Below, piece by piece: positions 1-8,728 of a DNA stretch of 50,837 nt. Under the pieces are notes generated by a model. The model worked only from the letters and a program-made list of their open reading frames with translations, searched no databases and was not told where the DNA came from. This DNA comes from Pseudomonas folii. GTDB lineage: Bacteria; Pseudomonadota; Gammaproteobacteria; Pseudomonadales; Pseudomonadaceae. Numbering within the stretch: the first letter of the stretch is position 1; every line of letters starts with the position of its first letter. A program made the position numbers and the translations under genes. The stretch is taken from positions 1-50,837 of the forward strand of contig NZ_JACONW010000025.1 in assembly GCF_014357575.1 (NCBI RefSeq), read 5' to 3'.

Positions 1-7
1 GTGTGCC

Positions 8-75
8 CAGACGGTAATTTCTCAACAGGTCTACCGTTATCGCGAGCAAGCTCACTCCTACAGCGTCTGTGTTTG
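8..75. repeat. REP-type repeat, inverted copy of one at 41132-41199
   Basis: This 68-base segment is repeated in inverted orientation at 41132-41199 with one mismatch by eye. It contains the REP core CGCGAGCAAGCTCAC followed by TCCTAC. The right-hand copy is part of a full REPIN (two REP cores facing each other); only one core is visible here. Confidence 0.75.
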
Positions 76-159
76 ACCCGAGGCAACGTGTTTTATCAAA
101 CTCTTAACTTTTAGGCGCATGCCGGTACCATAAGGAGACTTTCCCCGAGGACCGGTTAA

Positions 160-816
160 ATGAAACGCCTTGAAGATCTGATCGAACACGATGAACCTGC
201 CCTGCCCTTGTTAAAGGAGTTGCTGAGCACTGCGCAACGCAGCTGCCAGTTGCTTCCTCCTTCACAGGACAACGCCAGAGTATTGATGGGGCTCCAGATC
301 ACTACGCGATCAACTTTAGGCGCGGTTGCGTACGAAACCGGAGGCATCCTCATTGATGGAGGCTGGCTACGCTTTCTGGGATCCGGACACGAGCAACTGT
401 CCAGAAACATCCTTGACTGGACCCATCTGCACGACGGTGGCGGTCACCTGTTGGTGGCGGACGACGCAGCAGGCGGTTTCTTTTCAATCAATGGCGGACG
501 TTTCGGAGAAGACGTTGGCTCAATGTATTACTGGGCACCGGACACTCTGGAATGGGAGCCATTGGAAATTGGCTATACAGACTTTCTGGAGTGGGCACTC
601 AGCGACCAAATGCTCATGTTCTATAAAGACCTCAAATGGCCGACATGGCAAGAGGATCTGGAGAAGATGAACGCAGATCAATGCATGACGTTTTATCCGT
701 TCTTGTGGACGCAAGAGGGATCGCTGGAGACAAGCAGCCGCAGAATTGTGGACGTCGCAGAACACTATGAGTTGAACATCGGTTTTGCCAGCAAGTTGGA
801 GAATCCACCGGGCTAG
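160..816 (+). CDS. DUF2625 family protein
   Basis: A 218-residue soluble protein with no signal peptide or membrane segment. It matches from memory the DUF2625 family, which carries a YETGGILIDGGWLRFLGSG-type block (here residues 58-76), then LLVADDAAGGFFSINGG, a YYWAPDTLEWE block and a FYPFLWT-EGS motif near the C-terminus. The length is normal for the family. No biochemical function is established. The start follows GAGGA at 148-152 with a nine-base gap. The gene stands alone, with a REP element upstream and a convergent lipoprotein gene downstream. The SMI1/KNR4-like superfamily of immunity and regulatory proteins has similar size and aromatic content, but I see no clear link. Confidence 0.8.
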   Translation: MKRLEDLIEHDEPALPLLKELLSTAQRSCQLLPPSQDNARVLMGLQITTRSTLGAVAYETGGILIDGGWLRFLGSGHEQLSRNILDWTHLHDGGGHLLVADDAAGGFFSINGGRFGEDVGSMYYWAPDTLEWEPLEIGYTDFLEWALSDQMLMFYKDLKWPTWQEDLEKMNADQCMTFYPFLWTQEGSLETSSRRIVDVAEHYELNIGFASKLENPPG

Positions 817-867
817 CATACCTCAACCATGGATTTGACACGCAGCCCCTGGCGGGGCGCACGCAGG

Positions 868-1431
868 TTATGACCGCCGCTTAAGTGGGTTGTAATAATG
901 ATCGTCCCAGTTTTCAAGGGAAGGCTTGCGGGTCGTGCACGGTTCATATCGGGTGTAGTATGAAAAACCTTCCTCAATAACACGGGGAGCCGCCGTAATG
1001 GTCTCTCCATCCTTGACTAGCCAGGTGGACAGCTCGCGCCTGAAATACCGGCGCATGGCGTTGGGGGCAGTGTTGTCGCATGACTCCGCCACCTCGATAT
1101 ACAGCTTGCCCCCATACTCAAGGGTGAAGTCGAGTGATCCGCTGGCGGGAAATTCACCTTTGTAAATAGGGACTCTGATCTGGCCTCCCCCGCAACCCCC
1201 TCCTCCATAGCCGGCTACCCCTATGCTGCCCATGCAGAAAAATCTGTCGGCGCCGAGTACGATCTGGTGAATTTTTACTGACGTGTTGGCAAGCGGTTCT
1301 CCGTTGTCACCGACCACGCGCAAGGTGAGGTGCATAGGCTCGGGCATTCGAACCCCGTTCGCGACCGGGCTACATCCGGTCAAAGACAGTGTCAACAGGG
1401 CCATCGTGGCCAAGAGGGGCAGTGCTTTCAT
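868..1431 (-). CDS. Putative lipoprotein
   Basis: A 187-residue protein with a textbook lipoprotein signal: a positive N-terminus, a hydrophobic stretch and the lipobox LTGC, which puts the lipidated cysteine at residue 20. The mature part begins with a beta-rich segment (LTLRVVGDNGEPLANTSVKI) resembling transthyretin-like or carboxypeptidase-regulatory folds. A glycine/cysteine-rich loop (GYGGGGCGGG) follows near residue 75. I do not recognise the family. Such lipoproteins usually sit in the inner leaflet of the outer membrane. The ribosome binding site is weak (GAAG well upstream). It has no operon partner, since the DUF2625 gene converges on it and the LysR gene begins the next unit. Confidence 0.7.
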   Translation of the reverse strand: MKALPLLATMALLTLSLTGCSPVANGVRMPEPMHLTLRVVGDNGEPLANTSVKIHQIVLGADRFFCMGSIGVAGYGGGGCGGGQIRVPIYKGEFPASGSLDFTLEYGGKLYIEVAESCDNTAPNAMRRYFRRELSTWLVKDGETITAAPRVIEEGFSYYTRYEPCTTRKPSLENWDDHYYNPLKRRS

Positions 1432-1558
1432 GTGTGGTGTGGTCTTCTATGAAGGATTCCATCCCGGACGTCCGTGCTGTTTCCTTAAACGCACCCGGGT
1501 TTAGCCGTGCGGCATTGTTACATGCTTCGCGTGAGTCGACGTTGCAATTGAGGACACT

Positions 1559-2494
1559 TCAAACCTGTGCGCCGCTTAAGCTGAGAACCACCATTTCCGA
1601 CCCCATCTGCCTGGCGTATTGTTCCAGGGTATGGCGGGCGATGCTAACCACTTGCTCAGTCAGTTCCATACCAACCCCGGCGCGCCAACAGGCGATGATG
1701 TCCAGCGCTTGAGGCCGCGTCACGTTTTCAAGGATGAACAACTTGCCCTCGGCCAACTCTTTGCTGACCAATGCCGTCGGCAACGCACCAATACCAAAGC
1801 CGTCACCCACCAAAAGAGTCATGGCGGCGACCGAGTTCACGCAGCTGATTCGCGGGCTGTCGACGCCGCCTGCGTGCAGCAGGTTGAGAATGTCCTGATG
1901 CGGACGGGAGTTACGGGAGAAGGTGATGATGCGTTCGGCAGCCAGTTCGTCGATAGACGTGTAGCTGCGCTGGTAGATGGACCCGGCCTGCACGATCCAC
2001 TCGACCGGCAGTAAGGCCAGATGCTGGTTGCGGACCGCATCACTGCGAACCATGTCGGTCTGCACGATCAGATCCAGATAGCCTTTCTGCAGCTGGTCGC
2101 ACAAGTTAAGTGATGTATCGACGGTGAGCTCGATTTCAACCGCCGGGTAACACTCCATCAACGTCGATATGAACGGGCTCAACCACGTGTGGATGACCGT
2201 ATCCATGACGCCGAGCCGCATACAACCCTTGAGATCGCTGGTGGCACTGATCGATTGCTGAAGCGCATGCATCGTGTCGATCATCTGTTCTGCATAGTCG
2301 AGCACCCGCTCCCCTTCAGGCGTCAGCGATACGCGTTTGGAGTCACGCAAGAACAGCTTTGCACCGAGCTCCGCTTCCAGAGCAGCAATGCGGTTGGAGA
2401 TGGAGGCCTGGGTGGTGAACATCTTTTCTGCGGTCAGGCGGAAGCTTTTCAGCCTCGCCACCCAAACGAAGGTTTCGAGAAACTTCAGGTTCAT
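1559..2494 (-). CDS. LysR-family transcriptional regulator
   Basis: A 311-residue LysR-type regulator of normal length. Residues 1-60 form the winged helix-turn-helix (FLETFVWVARLKSFRLTAEKMFTTQASISNRIAALE), and the rest is the periplasmic-binding-protein-like effector domain with the usual GDGFGIGALP block near residue 230. It lies behind the GntR gene in the same direction with a 112-base gap, so it may be cotranscribed. By position the probable target is the DUF2848-amidase-MFS operon, or it controls itself. No strong Shine-Dalgarno is visible at the chosen ATG, but the family N-terminus MNLKFLETFV fits this start. Its inducer is unknown. Confidence 0.88.
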   Translation of the reverse strand: MNLKFLETFVWVARLKSFRLTAEKMFTTQASISNRIAALEAELGAKLFLRDSKRVSLTPEGERVLDYAEQMIDTMHALQQSISATSDLKGCMRLGVMDTVIHTWLSPFISTLMECYPAVEIELTVDTSLNLCDQLQKGYLDLIVQTDMVRSDAVRNQHLALLPVEWIVQAGSIYQRSYTSIDELAAERIITFSRNSRPHQDILNLLHAGGVDSPRISCVNSVAAMTLLVGDGFGIGALPTALVSKELAEGKLFILENVTRPQALDIIACWRAGVGMELTEQVVSIARHTLEQYARQMGSEMVVLSLSGAQV

Positions 2495-2606
2495 GCGTAA
2501 CAGCCCGTACCAATAATGGATCTACCCGCACAAAGGGCGTCAGTCAGCAGGATCCACACGCAAGTTGTACGCCAGAATATTCAAAGGCAAAGGTTGCCGA
2601 GCGCTC

Positions 2607-3311
2607 TTAAAGAGTACGCATGATGGCTCGACGGAAGTCATCGATGTGGTGATGGATAGCCTTGATGGCGGCCGCGCTGTCGCGGTTTTCCATGGCAGTG
2701 AGTAGCTGCAAATGCTCGTCGTAGATGCGTTCACTGTGGTGCATTTCGGACAATGTAAGGAACCAGAAACGCGCCTGTTTTTCATGCAGCGTGCGGAGTA
2801 ACTCAGCCAATACCCGGTTGCGTGCAGCGGCGGAAATCGCCAGGTGGAATTGCAGGTCAACTTCCATGAGACCCTTCACGTCCCGACGCTCCAGCAGCGG
2901 TTGGGTGCGTCCGATGATTTCGCGCATGTGGATGAAGTCGTCTTCCTGCGCGCGCTCGACGGCCAGCTTCACGCACAGCTCTTCGTTGGTTCTACGCACT
3001 TCGATCATGTCGAGAATGTCGTTCAACGATATGGGCGTCACCATCACGCCCTTGCGCGGCAGGATCGTCACCATGCCTTCCATTTCCAGACGGTGCAGCG
3101 CCTGATGCACCGGCGTACGGCCCAAGCCAAGCATCTGAGTCAGTTGCGCCTCATTGATCGCTTCGCCTGGACGCAGTTGGCAGGAAATGATGCGTTGCTT
3201 GATCTGTACGTACGCCAGTTCGCGCAGGCTTGCACCACTCTTGGCGGCGGGTTTGCCAACAAGATCGGCGGTGGGCAGGTCAGTTGAATCGAGCAATCCG
3301 GAAATCCTCAT
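2607..3311 (-). CDS. GntR-family (FCD type) transcriptional regulator
   Basis: A FadR-subfamily GntR regulator of about 234 residues. An N-terminal winged helix (AYVQIKQRIISCQLRPGEAINEAQLTQMLGLGRTPVHQALHRLEMEGMV) is followed by an all-helical FCD ligand domain with the metal-binding His pattern (DLQFHLAI, then a late HHHIDDF). I chose the ATG at 3311. A GTG at 3332 is also possible, but it would place the operator-like palindrome at 3322-3331 inside the coding region. Neither start has a strong ribosome binding site. The gene is divergent from the DUF2848-amidase-MFS operon and probably represses it until the substrate or a breakdown product binds. Confidence 0.87.
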   Translation of the reverse strand: MRISGLLDSTDLPTADLVGKPAAKSGASLRELAYVQIKQRIISCQLRPGEAINEAQLTQMLGLGRTPVHQALHRLEMEGMVTILPRKGVMVTPISLNDILDMIEVRRTNEELCVKLAVERAQEDDFIHMREIIGRTQPLLERRDVKGLMEVDLQFHLAISAAARNRVLAELLRTLHEKQARFWFLTLSEMHHSERIYDEHLQLLTAMENRDSAAAIKAIHHHIDDFRRAIMRTL

Positions 3312-3321
3312 GGGGCGCTGC

Positions 3322-3331
3322 TGATATATCA
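3322..3331. promoter_or_regulatory. Operator-like palindrome TGATATATCA (copy 1)
   Basis: A perfect 10-base palindrome within CTGATATATCAC. The same 12 bases occur inverted at 3556-3569 in the same divergent promoter. FCD-type GntR proteins bind short palindromes of this kind, so autoregulation by the adjacent regulator is likely, though not shown. Confidence 0.55.
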
Positions 3332-3557
3332 CTGTATTTCATATCGTCTGGATTGTCGCTTTTCACGCCACCCCAAACCGGTAACAAAAACGCGCCATTA
3401 GTACGCACGGCACGCCCAAAAGCGGTGCGATTTGGTAACACAGTGCTTTTTCGATCTTCATAAACTACTTGTTATGTATCTATTAAACACCTGATTAGTA
3501 TCAATTTAATGCTTAGACAATACTGACTGGCATATCAATTGCCTATTGATAATCATG

Positions 3558-3567
3558 TGATATATCA
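3558..3567. promoter_or_regulatory. Operator-like palindrome TGATATATCA (copy 2)
   Basis: Second copy of the palindrome, 54 bases before the TTG start of the DUF2848 gene, where it would overlap or flank that promoter. The 226 bases between the two copies are AT-rich and otherwise show no gene. Confidence 0.55.
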
Positions 3568-3620
3568 GTGTAACTTCACTAACGACTAACACTCTTCCTA
3601 TCTGAAACGAGGGCCACACA

Positions 3621-4298
3621 TTGACTCAGCTAACTCTCCAGGTCGCCAACCATGGCGCCGTTGTTGTAGAAATCGATCACTTGATCATCGCTGGCTGGGC
3701 TGGCCGTAACAGTGCAGCCGTTGAGCATCACATTGCTGAACTGGAAGCTCTCGGCGTTCGTCGTCCAACTCAGATTCCGTGTTTCTATCGAGTGGCCGCC
3801 AGCCTGCTGAACCCCGCCGAATCCATTCAGGTGCCGGGCAAGGATTCTTCCGGGGAAACCGAGTTTGTGTTGATTCCGAGCAGTGTTGGCTTGCTGGTCG
3901 GCCTGGGTTCTGATCACACGGACCGCAAGGTTGAAGCCTTCGACGTCACCGTTTCCAAGCAAATGTGCGACAAACCGATCGCCGCCACAGCCTGGCGTTT
4001 CGATGAAGTCAAGAGCCACTGGGATCAGTTGATCATGCGCACCTGGCGCACCCGCGACGGTGTTCGCAGCCTTTATCAGGAAGGTCCGGTCACCAGCCTG
4101 CTGGCACCCGACACGCTCCTGGCCAAGCTCAACGACAATGCCAGCCTCGCGCAAGGCACCGCGATGTTCTGCGGCACCCAGCCGGTGATCGGTGAACTGG
4201 GCTACGGCGAAGCCTTCGAGATGGAGTTGTTTGACCCGGTGCTCGATCGCAGCCTGCGCCACGCCTACAGCGTGGAACCGTTGCCAGTCGCGGAGTAA
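3621..4298 (+). CDS. DUF2848 family protein (FAH-like fold)
   Basis: A 225-residue protein matching DUF2848, a family distantly related to fumarylacetoacetate hydrolases. Typical blocks are LIIAGWAGRN near residue 22, IPCFYRVAASLL near 52, the GLGSDHTDRKVE motif near 94 and KSHWDQLIMRTW near 130. The start is TTG at 3621: GAGGG at 3609-3613 lies seven bases upstream and no in-frame ATG follows for a long way. The reaction is unknown. FAH relatives cleave or decarboxylate beta-keto or 2-oxo acids, so it may act on the product of the amidase encoded next. It is the first gene of a three-gene operon with amidase and transporter. Confidence 0.82.
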   Translation: MTQLTLQVANHGAVVVEIDHLIIAGWAGRNSAAVEHHIAELEALGVRRPTQIPCFYRVAASLLNPAESIQVPGKDSSGETEFVLIPSSVGLLVGLGSDHTDRKVEAFDVTVSKQMCDKPIAATAWRFDEVKSHWDQLIMRTWRTRDGVRSLYQEGPVTSLLAPDTLLAKLNDNASLAQGTAMFCGTQPVIGELGYGEAFEMELFDPVLDRSLRHAYSVEPLPVAE

Positions 4299-4303
4299 TG
4301 CAG

Positions 4304-5644
4304 ATGAAGCCAATCAAAGAGCTTGCCGAGGATCTCGCCAGCGGCGCTACCACCAGCGAGGCCTTGGTAACCGAAGCGCTGGAGCGCATCAATGCGCACC
4401 GCGCCCAAGGGGGCAAAGCCTACATATCGGTAGATGCAGAAAGTGCTTTGCAAGCTGCACGTGCCAGCGATCTGGCCCGTGCCGCAGGCTATGTGCCCTC
4501 CCCGCTGGCGGGACTGCCGGTTTCCATCAAGGACTTGTTCGACGTAACCGGACAGGTCACGGCTGCAGGCTCCAAAGTGTTGGCCGGTAATGCACCCGCC
4601 GAGACTGATGCGCTCGTCGTTGCGCGCCTGAAAGCCGCGGGCGCGATTCTGCTGGGCCGTACCAACATGAGTGAATTTGCGTTCTCCGGCCTTGGCTTGA
4701 ACCCACACTTTGGTTCTCCGACCAGTCCTGCTGCGACCGGACGCATCGCGGGCGGGTCCAGTTCTGGCGCAGCGGTCAGCGTTGCCGAAGGCATGGCGGT
4801 TGCCGGTTTGGGTACGGACACCGGTGGTTCGCTGCGCATTCCGGCAGCGTTCTGCGCGTTGGTTGGCTTCAAACCCACAGCCAACCGAGTGTCGGCTCAG
4901 GGCGCATTCCCTCTGGCCACAAGCCTGGACTCCATCGGAGCGCTGACCGCCACGGTCGACGACAGCATCGTGCTGGACAGTATTCTGTCAGGCGAGACCC
5001 TGGATACCCGGCCTGCTTCGCTCAAAGGCCTGCGTCTGGCAGTTACCCGTGACTTCGTCATGGACGGTGTCGATGCCACTGTCGCCGCCGCCTTCGAACG
5101 CAGCTTGCAACGCCTGACTGATGCGGGAGCATCCATTCGCTGGTTCGACTTCCCCGAGTTGCACGACCTGCCAAAGATCAATGCTGCGGGAGGCCTGACG
5201 GCTGCCGAAGCCTGGTATTTGCATCAGGGCTGGCTCAGTGGTGAGCAAGCGGCTGACTACGATCCACGCGTGGCGCAGCGTATACGCCGGGGTGAAGCGT
5301 TGAGTGCGGCTGATTACCTGCATCTGCTCGCCCAGCGTCAGACCATGATTGACCTCGCCACCCAACGAATGGGCGATGCCGATGCCTGGTTGATGCCAAG
5401 CGTTGCCGTGGTACCGCCAGAGCTGGCACCGCTGGAGCAGGACGACGCGCATTTCTTCGCCACCAACGGCCTGGTGTTGCGTAACACCAGCGTGATCAAT
5501 TTCCTCGACGGCTGCGCAATCAGCCTGCCTTGCCACCTGCCAGGGGAACTGCCGGTGGGCTTGTCCATTGCCGGTCTGAAGGGTCAGGACGCCCGGGTGC
5601 TGCAAATCGCCCGCAGTGTCGAACCCCTGCTGCGCACCCCGTAA
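4304..5644 (+). CDS. Amidase (amidase signature family)
   Basis: An enzyme of about 446 residues with the Ser-cisSer-Lys triad of the amidase signature family. The lysine lies in GLPVSIKDLFDVTG (about residue 76), the glycine/serine loop in AGGSSSGAAVSVAEG (about 150), and the nucleophile serine in GTDTGGSLRIPAAF (about 176). It should hydrolyse a small amide to acid and ammonia in the cytoplasm. I prefer the ATG at 4304, eight bases after GGAG; the ATG at 4298 overlaps the preceding stop but sits too close to that site. It is tightly coupled to the DUF2848 gene and followed by an MFS transporter. The C-terminus resembles AtzF/GatA-like amidases without the extra allophanate domain. The exact substrate cannot be read from sequence. 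Confidence 0.9.
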   Translation: MKPIKELAEDLASGATTSEALVTEALERINAHRAQGGKAYISVDAESALQAARASDLARAAGYVPSPLAGLPVSIKDLFDVTGQVTAAGSKVLAGNAPAETDALVVARLKAAGAILLGRTNMSEFAFSGLGLNPHFGSPTSPAATGRIAGGSSSGAAVSVAEGMAVAGLGTDTGGSLRIPAAFCALVGFKPTANRVSAQGAFPLATSLDSIGALTATVDDSIVLDSILSGETLDTRPASLKGLRLAVTRDFVMDGVDATVAAAFERSLQRLTDAGASIRWFDFPELHDLPKINAAGGLTAAEAWYLHQGWLSGEQAADYDPRVAQRIRRGEALSAADYLHLLAQRQTMIDLATQRMGDADAWLMPSVAVVPPELAPLEQDDAHFFATNGLVLRNTSVINFLDGCAISLPCHLPGELPVGLSIAGLKGQDARVLQIARSVEPLLRTP

Positions 5645-5744
5645 ACCTGAGCGTGATTGTCGTTGCGCTCGCGGCCGTTGCCGCGCGCGCACCGGTATTG
5701 CAGCCATCGATAGGCTGCCATCTCTTGATCGATGGAGATGCAAC

Positions 5745-7067
5745 ATGAACCACAATCCCGCCCTGAATGGCAGCGCTGCTGACGTCGCGTCCGATCACGC
5801 CGCAACCTATCGCAAGATTGCCTGGCGCCTGCTGCCGTTTCTGGTGTTCCTGTTTGTGCTAGCCTGGATCGATCGGGTCAACGTCGGCTTTGCCAAACTG
5901 GCGATGCTCGACGATCTGGGCTTCAGCGAAGCGGTCTACGGACTCGGCGCCGGTATATTTTTCATCGGTTACTTCCTGTTCGAAGTACCCAGTAACCTCT
6001 TGCTGGAGAAGATCGGCGCACGCCGCACGCTGGCCCGGATCACGATCCTTTGGGGGCTGACATCGATGGCGATGGCCTACGTCTCCAGCCCGATGTCGTT
6101 CTACATTTTGCGGTTTCTGCTCGGGGTGTTCGAAGCCGGGTTCTTTCCTGGCGTCGTGCTGTACCTCACCTACTGGTTTCCGGCCGCCCAGCGCGCACGC
6201 ATCAACGGCATGTTCATGACCTCGTTTGCCATTGCCGGTGTAGTCGGCGGCCCGATTGCCGGCTTCATCATGAGCCGCATGGTAGGTGTCGGGAGTCTGG
6301 CGAACTGGCAATGGCTGTTCATTCTCGAGGGCATTCCTTCAGTGCTGGCAGGTTTTGCTGTGCTTCGCTATCTGCCGGAGAAACCCGTCAATGCCAAATG
6401 GCTGAGCTCTGCAGAACAGCAGATGGTCAGCGCGGTGATTGCTCGCGAAGACGCGGAGCCGGAAAAACACAGCGACCTCAAGGCGCTGGTCCGTAACCCC
6501 AAGGTCTGGCTGTGTACGCTGGTGTATTTCTGCATTGTCTCGGGGAACGCCACCATCGCGTTCTGGACGCCTTCGGTGATCAAGTCGCTGGGTGTCAACG
6601 ACACCATGAGCATCGGTTTGCTGGCAGCAATCCCTTTTATCGTGGGTACCCTGGCCATGCTGTGGAATGGTCACCATTCGGATAAAACCGCCGAACGTCG
6701 CATCCACTGCGCCACGGCAGCCTTGCTCGCAGGATTGGGCCTCATCGCAACCGGCCTGTGCCTGGGTAACGCAACCATGGCCTTGATCGCGCTGACCATT
6801 GCAGCAGCCGGGATTCTCGCGGCGTTTCCGGTTTTCTGGTCAATCCCCGGCGCGTTCCTCGCGGGGACTGCGGCAGCGGGCGGCATTGCACTGATCAACT
6901 GCATCGGCAACCTGGCTGGCTTCATCGCGCCTTACATGATTGGCTGGCTGCGCACCTTGACTGGCAGCCTTGCGGCGGGCCTGTACTTCGTTGCTGCGTT
7001 GGAGATTCTGGCTGCAGTGCTGGTGTTCTGCCTGTTCAAGGATGTGAAAGTCAGCCGTACGAAGTGA
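5745..7067 (+). CDS. MFS transporter, ACS (anion:cation symporter) family
   Basis: A 440-residue transporter with about 12 membrane helices. The first segment contains FVLAWIDRVNVGFAKLAM, the hallmark of the anion:cation symporter family (tartrate, phthalate, 4-hydroxyphenylacetate and hexuronate carriers). The GARRTLARITILWG and FFPGVVLYLTYWFP blocks are also typical. The ATG at 5745 follows GGAG at about 5734. It is the last gene of the DUF2848-amidase operon, 100 bases after the amidase, and ends shortly before a strong terminator. It probably imports the carboxylated amide that the operon degrades. Substrate inference is weak. Confidence 0.9.
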   Translation: MNHNPALNGSAADVASDHAATYRKIAWRLLPFLVFLFVLAWIDRVNVGFAKLAMLDDLGFSEAVYGLGAGIFFIGYFLFEVPSNLLLEKIGARRTLARITILWGLTSMAMAYVSSPMSFYILRFLLGVFEAGFFPGVVLYLTYWFPAAQRARINGMFMTSFAIAGVVGGPIAGFIMSRMVGVGSLANWQWLFILEGIPSVLAGFAVLRYLPEKPVNAKWLSSAEQQMVSAVIAREDAEPEKHSDLKALVRNPKVWLCTLVYFCIVSGNATIAFWTPSVIKSLGVNDTMSIGLLAAIPFIVGTLAMLWNGHHSDKTAERRIHCATAALLAGLGLIATGLCLGNATMALIALTIAAAGILAAFPVFWSIPGAFLAGTAAAGGIALINCIGNLAGFIAPYMIGWLRTLTGSLAAGLYFVAALEILAAVLVFCLFKDVKVSRTK

Positions 7068-7068
7068 G

Positions 7069-7119
7069 CTGTGGGAGAGTCTCTGTTTGCATGCAATCTC
7101 GCAGGACCGGCTCCCACAG
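7069..7119. repeat. REP-like inverted repeat
   Basis: CTGTGGGAG at 7069 and CTCCCACAG at 7111 are inverted arms flanking CAGGACCGG, a degenerate relative of the GTGGGAGC REP family seen elsewhere in the window. It follows directly on the MFS stop codon. Confidence 0.5.
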
Positions 7120-7152
7120 GGTTGAGTTGATCTGTTCCGCGCCACTGCCCAC

Positions 7153-7190
7153 AAAAAAGCCCCCGGACCATTTGGCCGGGGGCTTTCTTT
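7153..7190. terminator. Bidirectional intrinsic terminator
   Basis: The arms GCCCCCGG and CCGGGGGC enclose a nine-base loop. A run of A precedes the stem and TTTCTTT follows it, so it works in both directions. It sits between two convergent transporter genes. Confidence 0.9.
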
Positions 7191-7210
7191 ATACCTTGTC
7201 TCGCTACAAC

Positions 7211-8551
7211 CTATTTCTCCAACGGCTTACCTGCCGTCTCCCTGGCGCAGATCAGCGCGATCAGCGTGATGCTCAACGCTGCGCACACGTAAAGCGAAAC
7301 TGCCAACGTCGAGCCATAGGATTTATACAAAGAGGCGATAATCAGCGGAGCGAAGCCACCACCGATAATTCCCGCCAGCGTATAAGCCAGCGACGAACCG
7401 GCATACCGGACGCGAGTCGGAAACTGCTCGGTAACGAAGGCAGCTTGCGGTCCGTACATCGCCGCGTGAATGACCAGGCCCACGATCACTGCGACACAGA
7501 TTGACAGTGGCTGAGCCGTATCCATCAGTTTGAAGAACACAAACGCCCAGACCATCGCGCACAGCGCGCCGCCGATGTACACCGGTCTGCGGCCGATCTT
7601 GTCCGAGAGGATGCCGAACAGCGGTACACAGATCGCATTCAACCCCGCGCCAATCATCGTTGCAGTCAGCGCCAAAGGACGCGGCAAGTGCAGGACCGTG
7701 GTCACATACGTCAGCGTAAATACCACGACCAGCGCATACAGCACATCCGAACCCACCCGTGCGCCGCCCGCCAGCAGCAGCCGACGCCAGTGATTGCTGA
7801 AGACTTCCTTGATGGGGGTCTTTGCCGTTGCATTGTGTGCTTCGATTTCCTTGAAAACCGGCGTTTCTTCCACTCCGCGACGCAGCCAGAGACCAAAGAT
7901 CACCAGCGCGACGCTGGACAGGAACGGGATGCGCCAGCCCCATGACTGAAAGTCTTCGGGGCTCAGTCCCCATGAAACCAGCGCGATGAAGCCAGTGCCC
8001 AGCAACGTACCGCAGGAAGGGCCGACCTGAGTGAACGATGCATTACGACCGCGTTGATGCTGCGCGCCGTGCTCCATGGAAAGTAAAACCGCGCCCGCCC
8101 ATTCGCCGCCAATTGCCGCGCCCTGCACGAAGCGCAACGCCACCAGCAGAATCGGACTCCAGATACCCCACGCGGCGTAAGTCGGCAATAGCCCCATAAG
8201 CCCCGTAGCGACACCCATCAGAACCAGCGTAGTAACCAGCACGAAACGGCGGCCGAGCTTGTCGCCCAAGTGACCAAAAACAATGCCCCCCAAAGGCCGG
8301 GAGATGTAGCCGACAGCATAGGTAGAGAACGCGAGAATAGTGCCGGTGAGAGGATCAAACGACGGGAAGAAAATCGCATTGAAGACCAGCGCCGCCATCA
8401 GGTTGTAGACCGTGAAGTCGTACCACTCCAGCGTCGTGCCAATGGTACTGGCGGCTGCGAGGCGACTCATCTTCTTGCCCGAAGCCACGGGCGCTGAAGA
8501 GGCAACCGGTGGGGAGTCGGACAGCGCCTGCGAGGTTTGCGTTGTACTCAT
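7211..8551 (-). CDS. MFS transporter, MHS (metabolite:H+ symporter) family
   Basis: A 446-residue carrier with 12 predicted helices. The N-terminal ASTIGTTLEWYDFTVYNLMAAL motif, then GHLGDKLGRRFVLV and RFVQGAAIGGEWAGAVLLSMEH, place it in the MHS family (shikimate, citrate, alpha-ketoglutarate and proline/betaine carriers). I chose the ATG at 8551, six bases after GGAG; ATGs at 8554 and 8563 are alternatives. A hydrophilic Ala/Ser/Pro-rich tail of about 25 residues precedes the first helix. A LysR gene lies upstream in the same direction. The cluster with a carboxymuconolactone-decarboxylase-like protein suggests an aromatic or dicarboxylic acid substrate, which is inference only. Confidence 0.9.
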   Translation of the reverse strand: MSTTQTSQALSDSPPVASSAPVASGKKMSRLAAASTIGTTLEWYDFTVYNLMAALVFNAIFFPSFDPLTGTILAFSTYAVGYISRPLGGIVFGHLGDKLGRRFVLVTTLVLMGVATGLMGLLPTYAAWGIWSPILLVALRFVQGAAIGGEWAGAVLLSMEHGAQHQRGRNASFTQVGPSCGTLLGTGFIALVSWGLSPEDFQSWGWRIPFLSSVALVIFGLWLRRGVEETPVFKEIEAHNATAKTPIKEVFSNHWRRLLLAGGARVGSDVLYALVVVFTLTYVTTVLHLPRPLALTATMIGAGLNAICVPLFGILSDKIGRRPVYIGGALCAMVWAFVFFKLMDTAQPLSICVAVIVGLVIHAAMYGPQAAFVTEQFPTRVRYAGSSLAYTLAGIIGGGFAPLIIASLYKSYGSTLAVSLYVCAALSITLIALICARETAGKPLEK

Positions 8552-8728
8552 CATGTTCTCCATTAATCAACAATGAAGAAATGATCTGTCGACACATCGA
8601 GGCCTGACAAACGGGTTTTTTACACGGCAACGATCAGTTTTTCTTGTGCAAAATGGCCTGCGCACCAATCAAGTGCCACGAATGAACCACGCTGGCGCAA
8701 TCTCCGCCAATGTTGAGGAAAATGAGGC

